This document shows positions 9,345 through 18,446 of a stretch of DNA of 64,000 nt, one piece after another. The stretch is from Bradyrhizobium monzae (GTDB taxonomy: Bacteria > Pseudomonadota > Alphaproteobacteria > Rhizobiales > Xanthobacteraceae), in the NCBI RefSeq assembly GCF_021458635.1, contig NZ_JAIRDQ010000017.1, positions 1 through 64,000 on the forward strand, in the 5' to 3' direction. The translations under genes and the position numbers were made by a program. The stretch's first letter is position 1, and each line of letters begins with the position of its first letter. The notes under the pieces are model-generated. The model did not search any database. It saw only the letters and a list, made by a program, of their open reading frames with translations, and had not been told where the DNA came from.

Positions 9345-9587
9345 ATGGCCCGCGAAACGACCTATATCGTGCAGGCGTTCAACGCCGGCAACGGCGGACA
9401 TCTGAAGCCGGACTCTCCGATAGTCTGCAAAACGGAAAGTGCCGCGCTCCGAACGGCGGAGCGCCTCGCGTTGAGCAAGCTTGCTGTCGTTGCATTCTCG
9501 TCGAGTGGCGATCCCGAAATGGGCGACTATGACGATGAGCCTACGGTTATCTTTCGCGAAGGTGAGCTACCGGCGGCCTTCAATTGA
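9345..9587 (+). CDS. Small hypothetical protein (80 aa)
   Basis: The ATG at 9345 begins MARETTYIVQAFNAGNGGHL, continuing KPDSPIVCKTESAALRTAER and ending with an acidic stretch (GDYDDEPTVIFREGELP). An alternating strand-helix-strand pattern suggests a compact soluble fold. A longer frame from 9252 lacks a ribosome binding site; an AAGGGAG lies about nine bases before the chosen start. Same-strand neighbours 9628-9834 and 8997-9248 are also tiny. Function unknown. Confidence 0.6.
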   Translation: MARETTYIVQAFNAGNGGHLKPDSPIVCKTESAALRTAERLALSKLAVVAFSSSGDPEMGDYDDEPTVIFREGELPAAFN

Positions 9588-9627
9588 GTCTTCGGTTCGG
9601 ATCAAAGCGACAAGAAGGCGAATATTG

Positions 9628-9834
9628 ATGAGTGCGCGACTTGAAATACTCAAGAAAGCCCGTAGTCGCATGATCGAGGATAGGGACGCGTATGCGACCG
9701 TGCTGGCCGCTCCCTTTGATCGCGACAAAGCCGAGCGTGCACGCAACAAATTCGTCGAGCTGCAAACGCTGATCGACGCCTTGGACCGCGCCATAAGCGG
9801 AGAGATGTCGATGTCGTCGGAAAACTCGCCCTAG
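9628..9834 (+). CDS. Small helical hypothetical protein (68 aa)
   Basis: From the ATG at 9628 the product is MSARLEILKKARSRMIEDRD, then two long charged helices (DKAERARNKFVELQTLIDAL) that probably form a helical hairpin. It follows 9345-9587 by 40 bases on the same strand. No family recognised; the composition and continuous amphipathic helices make it a credible gene. Confidence 0.6.
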   Translation: MSARLEILKKARSRMIEDRDAYATVLAAPFDRDKAERARNKFVELQTLIDALDRAISGEMSMSSENSP

Positions 9835-9835
9835 A

Positions 9836-9961
9836 ACTGATCCGCCGTAAGCCGACGTTCACCGGGATCACCGTGCCCGCGATGTACCGCGCGCCGGTGA
9901 CGCCAGACACATCGCAAGCTCGGCGAGATCTTCCGGCTCGCCCCAATGATGGGAATGGTTG
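9836..9961 (-). pseudogene. C-terminal remnant of a short-chain dehydrogenase (SDR)
   Basis: Reading the minus strand from 9961, one frame gives HHWGEPEDLAELAMCLASPA; another continues RYIAGTVIPVNVGLRRIS. Joined, they reproduce the usual end of a classical SDR (WGEPEDLA..., the YIxGxxIPVDGG motif). No Rossmann fold or YxxxK catalytic motif is present nearby, so only the last 40 or so residues survive, with a frameshift in the middle. Confidence 0.5.
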
Positions 9962-10409
9962 GCGATCGGAAGTGAAGCGCGTCCATTGCGGTCATTGTCG
10001 GCTCATTGGCTAGCCGAACTGACTACGAGGGGCCGCATAGTCCGCTCTCAGAGGAGAACCGGACCTGACAAACAGAACGGCCGGACTGCTGCTTGTGACC
10101 GCAAAGCGAACATTCTCGGGGCGGGCACCGATGTACGCTATCGGATGCAAGCCGATGGATCGCCGCCTGCGTAGCCTTCCAGACAAACGAGGCGGCGGAT
10201 TCACTCGCCGGCGTGGACGTGCCCGTGTGGTTCCCAATGAAAAAACGCGCGAGGCGTCAACGATTGAGTGTCAGGGCCGGGGCCATGGTTGCGGAATTCG
10301 TTTTGACCGCCGAATAGGATGACGGCCAACAAGCCATATACAAGGTAGGACGGCCGCCCGGACCCAAGAGCGCTCATTTCGCTGGACCCCTTCTTGGCGA
10401 AGCGACCGC
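9962..10409. other. Gene-free stretch
   Basis: No frame with a recognisable product or good ribosome binding site. It lies between the SDR remnant and the end of the minus-strand membrane-protein gene. Confidence 0.45.
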
Positions 10410-10781
10410 TCAGCTCTTTGTGGCCGTCTTTGAGAGTTCAGCTTCTACGCCGGCTGCGCACGCCTTGGCGAATGAATAGTCCATACTCGTGGAGGCAACG
10501 GTCTTCACAAATTCGCCGATGACGTTGTCCCTTGAATAGGAGCCCGCCGCCTTGAACTTGGCGACGGCGCCGTCGGCCGCTGTGAACTGCGCGACACATA
10601 TCGGGACCAGGACAGACATCCGACCGTTGGTCTCCGCCATTGCGGTCATGGTTTGGGCGGTACCGCCGGTGACCCAGCCGCCCCAGGAAAATCCGATCGT
10701 TATCGCCGCAACAGCGCCGAAAGCGATTCCCTGGAGGAAGCGAGTCCGCGCCTCACCTTGCAAAATGTCGGGCATTCTCAT
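10410..10781 (-). CDS. Hypothetical membrane-anchored protein (123 aa)
   Basis: The ATG at 10781 is chosen because AAGGAG lies about seven bases upstream. After a short cytoplasmic N-terminus (MRMPDILQGEARTR) comes one membrane segment (GIAFGAVAAITIGFSWGGWV), then a soluble part containing VPICVAQFTAADGAVAKFKA and a second Cys in YSFAKACAAGVE. Two Cys suggest a periplasmic disulfide. I recognise this layout from short uncharacterised alphaproteobacterial proteins; function unknown. Confidence 0.6.
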   Translation of the reverse strand: MRMPDILQGEARTRFLQGIAFGAVAAITIGFSWGGWVTGGTAQTMTAMAETNGRMSVLVPICVAQFTAADGAVAKFKAAGSYSRDNVIGEFVKTVASTSMDYSFAKACAAGVEAELSKTATKS

Positions 10782-11172
10782 GATGGTCTCCTTATTTTGC
10801 GCACAAGCGGGTTCGCAGCCACAGACGCCGCTCGCGTCCGCGCTTGGCAAACATCCAGCTGTGTGAGATTGCGCCTTCCGATGGCACGCTAGCTGCCGCT
10901 ACGACGACGAGCAGCGACTTCGGAAGTCACCGCTTCATGGACAGCTTCAAGGCGAACAACTGCCACCTTCCCATTCAACGATAGTCTGTTGGCCTAATGC
11001 TGTACAGCACCTTCTTAGTTCCAGTCCTAAGGTAGCAGTGCCGTCGTCTCTGAGCGCGGTCTCAGGCCGTGATTGCAGCTATCAGCGGCTTGGTCCCGAC
11101 GACGTTCATGACCGCTCCAGATTATGGGCCAGGCAGAGAGGTGTCTCGGCGATCACCATTGTGGCAGGGCCT
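10782..11172. other. Gene-free stretch
   Basis: No credible frame on either strand. It separates two minus-strand small-gene units. Confidence 0.4.
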
Positions 11173-11391
11173 TTAAGGACTGACTCTGGCGGAGAATAGC
11201 TTGTCAGTGGAACGATCGAGCCGCCTATCGGTGCCTTGCGTCCCGTTTAGATGGCCGACCAACTCGCCGGAAAGTCGATAGATGTTGATCCCTTTTAGAT
11301 GATAAAGTTCTTGGCGGTTAAGGCTGAATATAGTCGCGCCATCCACCACCCCAACGCGGGTGCCATTGCTATTAAAAATATTGCCGCTCAT
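11173..11391 (-). CDS. 4-fold beta-flower-like small protein (72 aa)
   Basis: The product contains repeated short strands with G-x-(I/V) spacing: GNIFNSNGTRVGVVDGATIF, then LYHLKGINIYRLSGELVGHL. This matches the small 'beta-flower' type of proteins of unknown function. No signal peptide. Its ATG overlaps the TGA of the upstream zinc-ribbon gene by four bases, so the two are translationally coupled. Confidence 0.55.
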   Translation of the reverse strand: MSGNIFNSNGTRVGVVDGATIFSLNRQELYHLKGINIYRLSGELVGHLNGTQGTDRRLDRSTDKLFSARVSP

Positions 11392-11690
11392 GACTGACCT
11401 CCCAGAGGCCCCAGAACCAAGCTGCGCTTGTTGTAACCAGATAGCGAGACAATTCGGACGCCACGTCGGACACTTGGGAATATCCAGGCGACCATCGCCA
11501 TAACCAACGGAGGCAATTTAGCTCGGGATGCTAATTCGACCGTGAGAAGCTGTGTGACCTCCAGCAATTTAAGGAGACCTGTTACATCGCAATCGACGCA
11601 GCGGAATTTGCGCCCTCCCGTTTTCACGAGCACAAATCGCATAGGCCTGCTGCACCTCGGGCAGATGGGAGGCGGGGTATTCTGGGGCAT
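11388..11690 (-). CDS. Small zinc-ribbon-like protein (100 aa)
   Basis: The N-terminal 40 residues form a four-cysteine ribbon: PPICPRCSRPMRFV, then GGRKFRCVDCDV. Such 50-60 residue ribbon proteins are common in Bradyrhizobium. Here the frame runs about 45 residues longer than usual, into LPPLVMAMVAWIFPSVRRGV, which may mean the normal stop was lost. It overlaps the beta-flower gene by four bases. Function unknown; nucleic-acid or metal binding is a guess. Confidence 0.6.
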   Translation of the reverse strand: MPQNTPPPICPRCSRPMRFVLVKTGGRKFRCVDCDVTGLLKLLEVTQLLTVELASRAKLPPLVMAMVAWIFPSVRRGVRIVSLSGYNKRSLVLGPLGGQS

Positions 11691-12245
11691 AGGATCTCCC
11701 TTTCACCACGGCGGGAGCTCAACACTGTCAGTCACCGACAACAGCCGAAAGCGCGAAACGGTGATAAATCACCCTGCGCCTTTTAACGGTCTAGTAACGA
11801 GACAACTCCGAGCAATCGACACGGTATTCAAGCACTCCGCCATTTTTAGATCGGCGCAATCACGGTTTCGATCCGCAGGGTCAGAATTGCGCGGCTGGCG
11901 GCTTCTCAACGATCAACATTGATTGGCATCGACAGTAGCGCCGCGATATCCGATCTCATCTTTACCGATATCCGTCATTGGCACCAAAGCGGACACGGCG
12001 GTTATGGTGATGCTGCTGATAGCGTTCGTCGAGATTGGCATCTGTATCGGCTAACCACTCTTTACGGACCTTCTTGGCGCGCTCGGGCAACGTCCCTTGT
12101 CTCAAACAATAGCAAGAGGCGATCAACGGCCCTTCACTTCCCTAGCGCCGTTCAGCATAAAAAGCAGCAGGCCCATCTGTTCGTCGTCATACCCCGGATG
12201 TTGCCGCGTGCGAGCATCAAACCTTTCTCCCGAAACAGAGCGGAC
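11691..12245. other. Gene-free stretch
   Basis: Open frames exist but none shows a recognisable product or good start. A segment near 11970-12000 (CATTGGCACCAAAGCGGACA) recalls short intergenic repeats of this group, but I could not confirm a second copy here. Confidence 0.4.
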
Positions 12246-12428
12246 TTAGGTCTTCTTTTTCGCTGTTGGCGGATTGATTTCTGCGATCCTGCGCAAGCAG
12301 TCGGCTTCGGAAGAATGCGGGCCCGAGACGAAGGTTCCGCTGACTTTGGTCGAGTACCAGCCGGATTCCACACCGAGACGAAGCGATTCTTCTGTCATGA
12401 CGTGACGAGGCGAGAGATTTTGCATCAT
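12246..12428 (-). CDS. Small hypothetical protein (60 aa)
   Basis: From the ATG at 12428 the product reads MMQNLSPRHVMTEESLRLGV, then ESGWYSTKVSGTFVSGPHSS, then EADCLRRIAEINPPTAKKKT. The middle is a beta-hairpin rich in small residues; the end is a charged helix. An in-frame ATG at 12485 would add 19 residues. The ribosome binding site is weak. No family recognised. Confidence 0.4.
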   Translation of the reverse strand: MMQNLSPRHVMTEESLRLGVESGWYSTKVSGTFVSGPHSSEADCLRRIAEINPPTAKKKT

Positions 12429-12506
12429 GGTGCTTTCGGTTAGGCCGTCCCATCGTGGCACGAACGGGCAGGATGAAGTGCTCACTTGAGCGAAACACTG
12501 GTTTGT

Positions 12507-12812
12507 TCAGATCTCTTCCCCGAAAGTCGGGTAAGGTCCGCAAGCACCGCGGACCCAGGTCGCGGTGATGGGTGTCGGCGGCCAGTAGGCCGGCGGAATA
12601 CAGATTGAGCACGAAACGCGCCTTGGCCACCGCCTCGGACCACGAGGTGGCCGGAGCGGCGAGGATCTCACAACGCCCTGCTTGTCACGCAGCAGCTTCG
12701 CATTGGCCTCGACTTCGGCGATTACGCGACGGATATCGGTGGCTTTCTGCGCCGCCATGCCGTGATGTTTGTCGAACTCGATCGGGGTCTCAGTCACGCG
12801 GCGCACTCGCAT
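12507..12812 (-). pseudogene. Small hypothetical protein, frameshifted
   Basis: The first half, from the ATG at 12812, is a long helix (TDIRRVIAEVEANAKLLRDK). After GVV at about 12668 the sense continues in another frame as EILAAPATSWSEAVAKARFV, then LNLYSAG. Joined, it is a two-helix protein of about 90 residues, a type I associate with the neighbouring small gene in this group. The start overlaps the end of 12790-13059, so both belonged to one operon. Function unknown. Confidence 0.55.
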
Positions 12813-13059
12813 CGATGCGTTGCGCGTCGGACAGATCGATCGAACTGATCGAGATCATCTCCATCGCGGATCGTTGCGGCGGCGCGCCGGGCACCATGAT
12901 CATGGTTGCGACCCGCCGGTAGCACGGAAACGAAAGGCCTTCGATCATCTCCTCGTCGGTGATGATTTCGTAAGCTCCCGATGCGAGCTGCCGGTCGATA
13001 CCCTTGATGCGGAAGGGATGCCTGAAATGAACCGTTTCCCGTCGCGTGCGCGTGGTCAT
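12790..13059 (-). CDS. Small hypothetical protein (89 aa)
   Basis: The product reads RRETVHFRHPFRIKGIDRQL, then SGAYEIITDEEMIEGLSFPC, then YRRVATMIMVP, a mixed beta protein with an acidic turn. I recognise the pattern as a conserved small protein of Bradyrhizobium relatives without assigned function. It is followed, with a 23-base overlap, by the frameshifted gene at 12507-12812 and lies divergent from the transglutaminase-like gene at 13252. Confidence 0.6.
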   Translation of the reverse strand: MTTRTRRETVHFRHPFRIKGIDRQLASGAYEIITDEEMIEGLSFPCYRRVATMIMVPGAPPQRSAMEMISISSIDLSDAQRIDASAPRD

Positions 13060-13251
13060 GCCGGCAGCCCGGCGAATCTGCGCGCGAAGTCATGAGGTTT
13101 TGCGGACATCGTCACAGCCTGCGCGCTTTTGCGGCAATTAGCTATCGTTTTTTCCGCTGCCGGCCGCATTTGACCGAATAACCCAGTCGAAGCCTTGTAC
13201 TGGTTCGTTTCGTAGCCATTTCAACTGTAAGGAGTTTGAAAGGCATTTCGA

Positions 13252-14058
13252 ATGAAGATTCGCGTCGGATTCGAAATGCTCTACGATTTTCCGCAACCGA
13301 CGCCGATGATCATGGTGCTGGGCACACACTTCACGCGTGCGTCCGATGTGATCGTGCCGGACTTCCTCATTACCGACCCCGCCATCGAGATCGGCCCCTA
13401 TCGCGACATGTTCGGCAATTGGTGCAGCCGCATGGTTGCGCCCGCCGGTCGTGTGCGTCTCGCGGCCGATGGCGTCGTTCGCGACAGCGGCCTGCTCGAT
13501 CCGGTGCTTGCTTCTGCAGTTCAGCATGCGGTCGAGGACCTGCCCGCGGATACCCTGGTCTATCTGCTCGGCAGCCGCTATTGCGAAACCGAGCGGCTTT
13601 CGGAAATCGCCTGGCAATTGTTCGAGAAAACACCGCCGGGTTGGGCGCGGGTCCAGGCGATCTGCGATTTCGTGCACCGTCACATCGCATTCGGATACGA
13701 GCATGCGCGCGCCAGCAAGACGGCGTGGGAGGCTTACGCGGAAGGCAAGGGCGTCTGCCGCGATTACGCCCATCTCGCCGTCGCGTTCTGCCGCTGCATG
13801 AACATTCCCGCGCGCTATTGCACGGGCTATCTCAGCGACATCGGCACGCCAAAGCCTTGGGCCGCGGGCGATTTCGCCGGCTGGTTCGAAGCCTATCTCG
13901 GCGGCCACTGGCGCACCTTCGATCCGCGCAACAACGTGCCGAGGATCGGCCGCATCCTGATCGCGCAGGGCCGCGACGCCTCCGATGTGCCGATCACCCA
14001 GACGTTCGGGCCAAACACACTGGTCAGCTTCAAGGTCTGGACCGAAGAGATCGTGTGA
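13252..14058 (+). CDS. Transglutaminase-like protein lacking the catalytic His
   Basis: The 268-residue product has an N-terminal beta domain (VGFEMLYDFPQPTPM) and a transglutaminase core with the expected Cys in EGKGVCRDYAHLAVAFCR and Asp in HWRTFDPRNN. Where the family normally has HAW before the E-x-Y strand, this protein has AGW (GDFAGWFEAYLGG), so the triad His seems to be replaced. It may be inactive or use another residue. It is divergent from a small operon at 12507-13059. No signal peptide; cytoplasmic. Substrate unknown. Confidence 0.8.
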   Translation: MKIRVGFEMLYDFPQPTPMIMVLGTHFTRASDVIVPDFLITDPAIEIGPYRDMFGNWCSRMVAPAGRVRLAADGVVRDSGLLDPVLASAVQHAVEDLPADTLVYLLGSRYCETERLSEIAWQLFEKTPPGWARVQAICDFVHRHIAFGYEHARASKTAWEAYAEGKGVCRDYAHLAVAFCRCMNIPARYCTGYLSDIGTPKPWAAGDFAGWFEAYLGGHWRTFDPRNNVPRIGRILIAQGRDASDVPITQTFGPNTLVSFKVWTEEIV

Positions 14059-14082
14059 CGAAGGAAGATCTCACTTCCGAGA

Positions 14083-14182
14083 TTGGCCCATCAGCGAAGT
14101 GACACCCCGTCTGGTGCAGGTCTGCTTATTGGGGCATCGCGGACCAGATTTTGCTCACCCTGAGTTCTTCGCATTTTGACCC
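14083..14182 (+). repeat. Dispersed intergenic repeat, copy B
   Basis: Shares the TTGGCCCATCAGCGAAG block and the 18-base core (14162-14179) with copies A and C. It ends about ten bases before the stop codon of the minus-strand cyclase gene. Confidence 0.8.
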
Positions 14183-14192
14183 AAAGGCGACA

Positions 14193-15983
14193 TCACCCCT
14201 CCGGCACACCGGCCTTGCGCATACCCTCGCAGATGCGATCCCGCCCAGCAAGGTAAGTTGGATTATCGCTCAGTCGCGTTGCGAGGAGGCGCCGGATAGT
14301 AAAGTTCGGGTCCAGCGCAAGTCCTGCCGTCACGGCGGCGCGCGCTTCATCGAGAGCACCGAGCAGACCAAGGGCGGCGGCCAGTCCAAACTGACCGAAA
14401 GCAAAGTTACGGTTCGCCTCAATACCTCGCCGCAGCCAACCGGCGGCTTCGGCATCTAAGCCGAGCTGTATCTTGGCCACGCCAACAACGGCCATCCACG
14501 CAGCGGCGCCACTGTCCCGAGGAGAGAGACGGAGGGCATCGAGTACATGACCTTCGGTCTGGGCAGGACGACCCAAGTAGTATTTTGCCAACCCTATTGA
14601 ACTATGCGCGTAGGCCTCATTGCGATCAAGTCGCAATGCCTGTTCGCACTCTGCGATCCCTTGGACAGCGCGGTTGGTATAAATGCAGACGCTACCCAAC
14701 ATCATGTGAGCCGATGAATGGTCGGGCGCTATCGACAACGCTTCGATCACCTTTGCTTCAGCTGCTGCAAAGCACGCGATGCGATCATCAGCCAGCAGAC
14801 TGGACGCCATGCGAAAGTCGCTCGCTGCCATACCGAGCAATGCTCCGACATTTCGGGGATTGATAGCCAATGCACGTTCGAAAAAGCTACGCGCTTGGAT
14901 TAACTGCTTGGCGGTGGTCGCCTCGTACAAACATGCCTTGCCCTGAAAAATTAAGTCCGTCGCGTCGGGATGCATCGACCTCTCTGCCAGACGCGCTTCT
15001 ACCGTTATGAGCTTCGAGGTCAGTGTGTTAGCGAGCTGCGATACGATCTCATCCTGCATGTCGAACAAGTCGGAGACGGGTTTGTCGAAGCGATCGGCCC
15101 ATAGATGTGTGCCAGTTTCGGCGTTGATTAGCTGCACGTTGATGCGCAGTCTGCTGTCGCGGCGCTGCACTGACCCTTCAAGCGCGTACCGAACGTTTAG
15201 CTCGCGACCGACCTGCTTAAGATCGACTGCCTTGCCCTTGTACGTGAATGCGGTGTGTCGGCCGATAACGAACGAGCCACTGATCCGCGATAGGTCCGTG
15301 GTCAAGCTTTCAGTTACACCATCAACGAAATATTCTTGCTCCGGATCACCGCTAAGATTGGTGAAAGGCAGCACAACAATAGAAAGACGAGGCGGAGAAA
15401 GCGGCTTAAGCTTCGGGCGCGTAGCTTGTGCCGCCGAGCTAGGCCCATTCGGGACTGCCGCATAGACCCGAACCGGCCGGGCGATGTTTTTGAGGTTCTG
15501 CTCACCTAGATCAATGAACTGAACGCCGACCTTGCCCCGGATATACTCGTAAGCAGAAGACGAGATGCAGATGCCTCCGGGCTCTGCGATGCTCTCAAGT
15601 CGCGCCGCAATATTCACCCCGTCGCCGAAGATGTCATGCGGCTCTACAATTACGTCCCCGATATTGATGCCCATGCGGAAAGCAATGCGATTATCTTCCG
15701 CCTCATCGATTGTAAGTTCATGAATGCGGGTTTGGAATTGCAAGGCAGCTCGAACCGCTTCGACCGCGCTCGGAAACTCCGCTAAGAACCCATCGCCAGT
15801 GTTTTTGACAATGCGGCCTCCGTGTTCACCAATTGCCGGGACGATAACCTCGGTGAGGAGCACCGTTAGTTTGGCGTGCGTAGCCTCTTCGTCATTGTGC
15901 ATGAGCCGCGAGTAGCCAGCGACGTCGGCGGCCAATATCGCCGACAATCTTCGCTCGATCCGGACTGGCCGCTCCTGCACCAT
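14193..15983 (-). CDS. Class III adenylate/guanylate cyclase with TolB-like and TPR domains
   Basis: The 596-residue product starts with a class III cyclase catalytic domain (about residues 8-180): RRLSAILAADVAGYSRLM, KNTGDGFLAEF and GDGVNIAARLE. The metal-binding Asp and the transition-state Asn/Arg region (NIAARLE) are present. A TolB-like region follows (about 200-310, IVVLPFTNLSGDPEQEYFVD) and then TPR repeats to the end. It should make cAMP (or cGMP) in the cytosol, with the C-terminal part for sensing or scaffolding. The ATG at 15983 is preferred to a TTG three codons upstream. The gene sits alone between repeat copies B and C. Confidence 0.88.
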   Translation of the reverse strand: MVQERPVRIERRLSAILAADVAGYSRLMHNDEEATHAKLTVLLTEVIVPAIGEHGGRIVKNTGDGFLAEFPSAVEAVRAALQFQTRIHELTIDEAEDNRIAFRMGINIGDVIVEPHDIFGDGVNIAARLESIAEPGGICISSSAYEYIRGKVGVQFIDLGEQNLKNIARPVRVYAAVPNGPSSAAQATRPKLKPLSPPRLSIVVLPFTNLSGDPEQEYFVDGVTESLTTDLSRISGSFVIGRHTAFTYKGKAVDLKQVGRELNVRYALEGSVQRRDSRLRINVQLINAETGTHLWADRFDKPVSDLFDMQDEIVSQLANTLTSKLITVEARLAERSMHPDATDLIFQGKACLYEATTAKQLIQARSFFERALAINPRNVGALLGMAASDFRMASSLLADDRIACFAAAEAKVIEALSIAPDHSSAHMMLGSVCIYTNRAVQGIAECEQALRLDRNEAYAHSSIGLAKYYLGRPAQTEGHVLDALRLSPRDSGAAAWMAVVGVAKIQLGLDAEAAGWLRRGIEANRNFAFGQFGLAAALGLLGALDEARAAVTAGLALDPNFTIRRLLATRLSDNPTYLAGRDRICEGMRKAGVPEG

Positions 15984-16071
15984 CGCTCGCAACCCAAACC
16001 ACAGCCTACGACGGATCGGACAACACGGCCATGCGAATTTGACGTATTAGCCACCTAGGCGATATCGGCAG

Positions 16072-16170
16072 TTGGCCCATCGGCGAAGCAGCGATGTCCA
16101 TCCACGAGGTCCGCTCATTGGGGTACGGCAGACTAGATTTGCTCAGGTTGAGTTCTTCGCATTTTGACCC
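16072..16170 (+). repeat. Dispersed intergenic repeat, copy C
   Basis: Contains the block TTGGCCCATCGGCGAAG, a central ATTGGGG and the 18-base core at 16150-16167. It is in the same orientation as copy B, so B and C are direct repeats enclosing the cyclase gene. Confidence 0.8.
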
Positions 16171-16284
16171 CAAGCCGACGTCCCGGTGCCCATCGAGCCC
16201 TCAGGAATGTCCTTTCTGCCGACTTTGCATAGTCGATGTGCTAAAATGTGGTAGCCACAGTCTCAGCATCATAGCGGGGTTCAA

Positions 16285-18387
16285 ATGACAAGAATCGCTC
16301 AATTGCTGCTCGGCTTGCCGCTCTTGTTTGCCGGTCTGTTATCAGTTGGCGCTGGCGCGCAAGGCCAGACCCCCGGTACCTCATTGCTTCCGCCGGACGG
16401 CGGAGCGACTGCGCATTTCGATCCGCTTGGAAAGCCGCCGTCGAAGTTCACGCTCGAACTGCGCAACGGCCAGAAGGCCGAGCTTCCGTTCGCCGACAAG
16501 CGCGATTTCGACGAGGCAAAACGAGGGTTCATCGCCGAACCGCCATACACGAAGATCATGGCCGATGCCGGGCACGTCGCGTGGGACATGGCCAGCTACG
16601 GCTGGCTCCTGACGGGGAAGGATTTCGAGAGCATCCATCCCTCGCTGCAGCGGCAGGCCGTCCTGAATATGGCCTACGGCCTATACGAGGTCGTCCCCGG
16701 TCGTATCTATCAGGTGCGCGGCTATGACCTTGCCAACATCAGCTTCATCAAGGGCGATACGGGTTGGATCGTCTTTGATCCGCTGACTGCGCAGGAAACT
16801 GCGCGCGCGGCGCTCGAGTTCATCAATGAAAAGCTTGGCAAGCGCCCCGTCGTTGGTGTCGTCTACTCGCACTCGCACGTCGACCATTTTGGTGGAGTGC
16901 GCGGCGTAGTCGACGAAGCCGATGTCGCCATCGGCAAGGTGATGGTCATCGCGCCTGACGGTTTCTTGCAGGAGGCAATCGCCGAGAACGTCTTCGCCGG
17001 CAACGCGATGTCCCGCCGCTCGCAGTGGCAATACGCGGTACTGCTGCAGCGCAGTCCGTTCGGCCATTTCGACCAGGCGATCGGGAAGAACGTGGCCAAC
17101 GGCAACACAGGCCTGATCGCGCCTAATCGGCTGGTCAAGAACGAGAGCGAGGAGATCACGCTCGACGGTGTGAACATGGTGTTTCAAAACGCGCCCGACA
17201 CCGAGGCGCCCGTGGAGATGAACACCTACTTCCCGCAGTTTAAGGCGCTCTGGACCTCGGAAATTGTTACCGGCACGATCCACAATATCTACACGCTGCG
17301 TGGTGCGCAGGTGCGGAACGCCCTGAACTGGTCGAAGGAGATCAACCGGGCGCTGTACGTGTTCGGACAGGAGGCGGAAGTGATGTTCGCGTCGCACAGC
17401 TGGCCGCGCTGGGGCAACCCGCGTATCCAGGAGGTGCTCCGGGCGCAGCGCGATGCCTACGCGAACCTGAACAACCAGGTACTCCACTACGCCAACCAGG
17501 GCGTGACAATCAATGAAATCCAAAACGTATATGAGGTACCGAAAAGCCTGCGCGACCAGTGGGCTGCGCGCAATTACCATGGCGATGTGCAGAACAATGC
17601 GCGTGCGGTGATCAACCGTTTCCTCGGTCACTACGACGGCAATCCAGTTAACCTAATTCCGCTGTCGCCGAAGGATTCCGCGCCGCTCTATGTAGAGATG
17701 ATGGGAGGCTCGGCGAAGATCGTCGCCAAGGGTGAGGAACTGATGGGGCAAGGCAAGTACCTGCTCGCCACCGAGATCCTGAACAAGCTGGTTTTCGCCG
17801 AACCGCAGAACCAGCGGGCGCGACGGCTACTCGCCGACGCTTACGAGCAGCTTGGATACCGGTCGGAAAGCACAAGCGTACGCAACAGCTTCCTGCAGGG
17901 TGCGTTCGAATTGCGCAATGGCCTGCCGGGGGGCGTCCCGCCGCGCAGCACGGGCCCGGATGTAGTGCGAGCGATGTCCACCGAGCAATGGCTCGACTTC
18001 ATTGGCATTAGCATGGATCCCAAGAAGGCTGAGGGCATGCGATTTACCTTCAACCTTGTGACGCCGGACAACGGCGAGCAGTACGCGGTCGAACTGAGCA
18101 ATGCGACGCTCACCACCATCAAGGGTTTCCAGGCGAAGAACCCGGACCTAACTGTGACCCTGAACCGCGCTGATCTCAACCAGGTGATGATGGGGCAAGC
18201 ATCATTTGATGATTTGCTCGCGTCCGGCAAGGCTCGGTTCGAGGGCGATCGGGGTGGATTCGATAGCCTTCGCGCCATCCTTGTTCCGTTCACGCCCGAC
18301 TTCGAGGTTCTGCCGGGCACCGCCGGGAAGGTATCTACGCCCGCGCCGAAGCCTTTTGAGGTTCGCGATCTCGTCGAATATGACTGA
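16285..18387 (+). CDS. Periplasmic linear alkylsulfatase (SdsA-type metallo-beta-lactamase fold)
   Basis: The 700-residue product has a signal peptide (TRIAQLLLGLPLLFAGLLSV). The metallo-beta-lactamase core carries SHSHVDHFGGV (about residues 194-204), the zinc ligands. Further typical segments are TSEIVTGTIHNIYTLRGAQV, the dimerisation helices ending near LLADAYEQLGYRSES, and a C-terminal SCP2-like domain (about 575-690) that binds the alkyl chain. Such enzymes hydrolyse primary alkyl sulfates such as SDS to alcohol and sulfate. Length fits the family. No partner gene is adjacent; downstream is only a ligase relic. Confidence 0.88.
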   Translation: MTRIAQLLLGLPLLFAGLLSVGAGAQGQTPGTSLLPPDGGATAHFDPLGKPPSKFTLELRNGQKAELPFADKRDFDEAKRGFIAEPPYTKIMADAGHVAWDMASYGWLLTGKDFESIHPSLQRQAVLNMAYGLYEVVPGRIYQVRGYDLANISFIKGDTGWIVFDPLTAQETARAALEFINEKLGKRPVVGVVYSHSHVDHFGGVRGVVDEADVAIGKVMVIAPDGFLQEAIAENVFAGNAMSRRSQWQYAVLLQRSPFGHFDQAIGKNVANGNTGLIAPNRLVKNESEEITLDGVNMVFQNAPDTEAPVEMNTYFPQFKALWTSEIVTGTIHNIYTLRGAQVRNALNWSKEINRALYVFGQEAEVMFASHSWPRWGNPRIQEVLRAQRDAYANLNNQVLHYANQGVTINEIQNVYEVPKSLRDQWAARNYHGDVQNNARAVINRFLGHYDGNPVNLIPLSPKDSAPLYVEMMGGSAKIVAKGEELMGQGKYLLATEILNKLVFAEPQNQRARRLLADAYEQLGYRSESTSVRNSFLQGAFELRNGLPGGVPPRSTGPDVVRAMSTEQWLDFIGISMDPKKAEGMRFTFNLVTPDNGEQYAVELSNATLTTIKGFQAKNPDLTVTLNRADLNQVMMGQASFDDLLASGKARFEGDRGGFDSLRAILVPFTPDFEVLPGTAGKVSTPAPKPFEVRDLVEYD

Positions 18388-18446
18388 ACGCTGGCGCGGC
18401 GCTGGAAGGCTGCTTCTGGCCGATTTTGTTGCAAAAGTCGGCTGTA

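Noticed and set aside
18427..18444. TTGTTGCAAAAGTCGGCT as an insertion-sequence end
   Set aside because: It recalls the ends of some elements, but no inverted partner, target duplication or transposase was found nearby.
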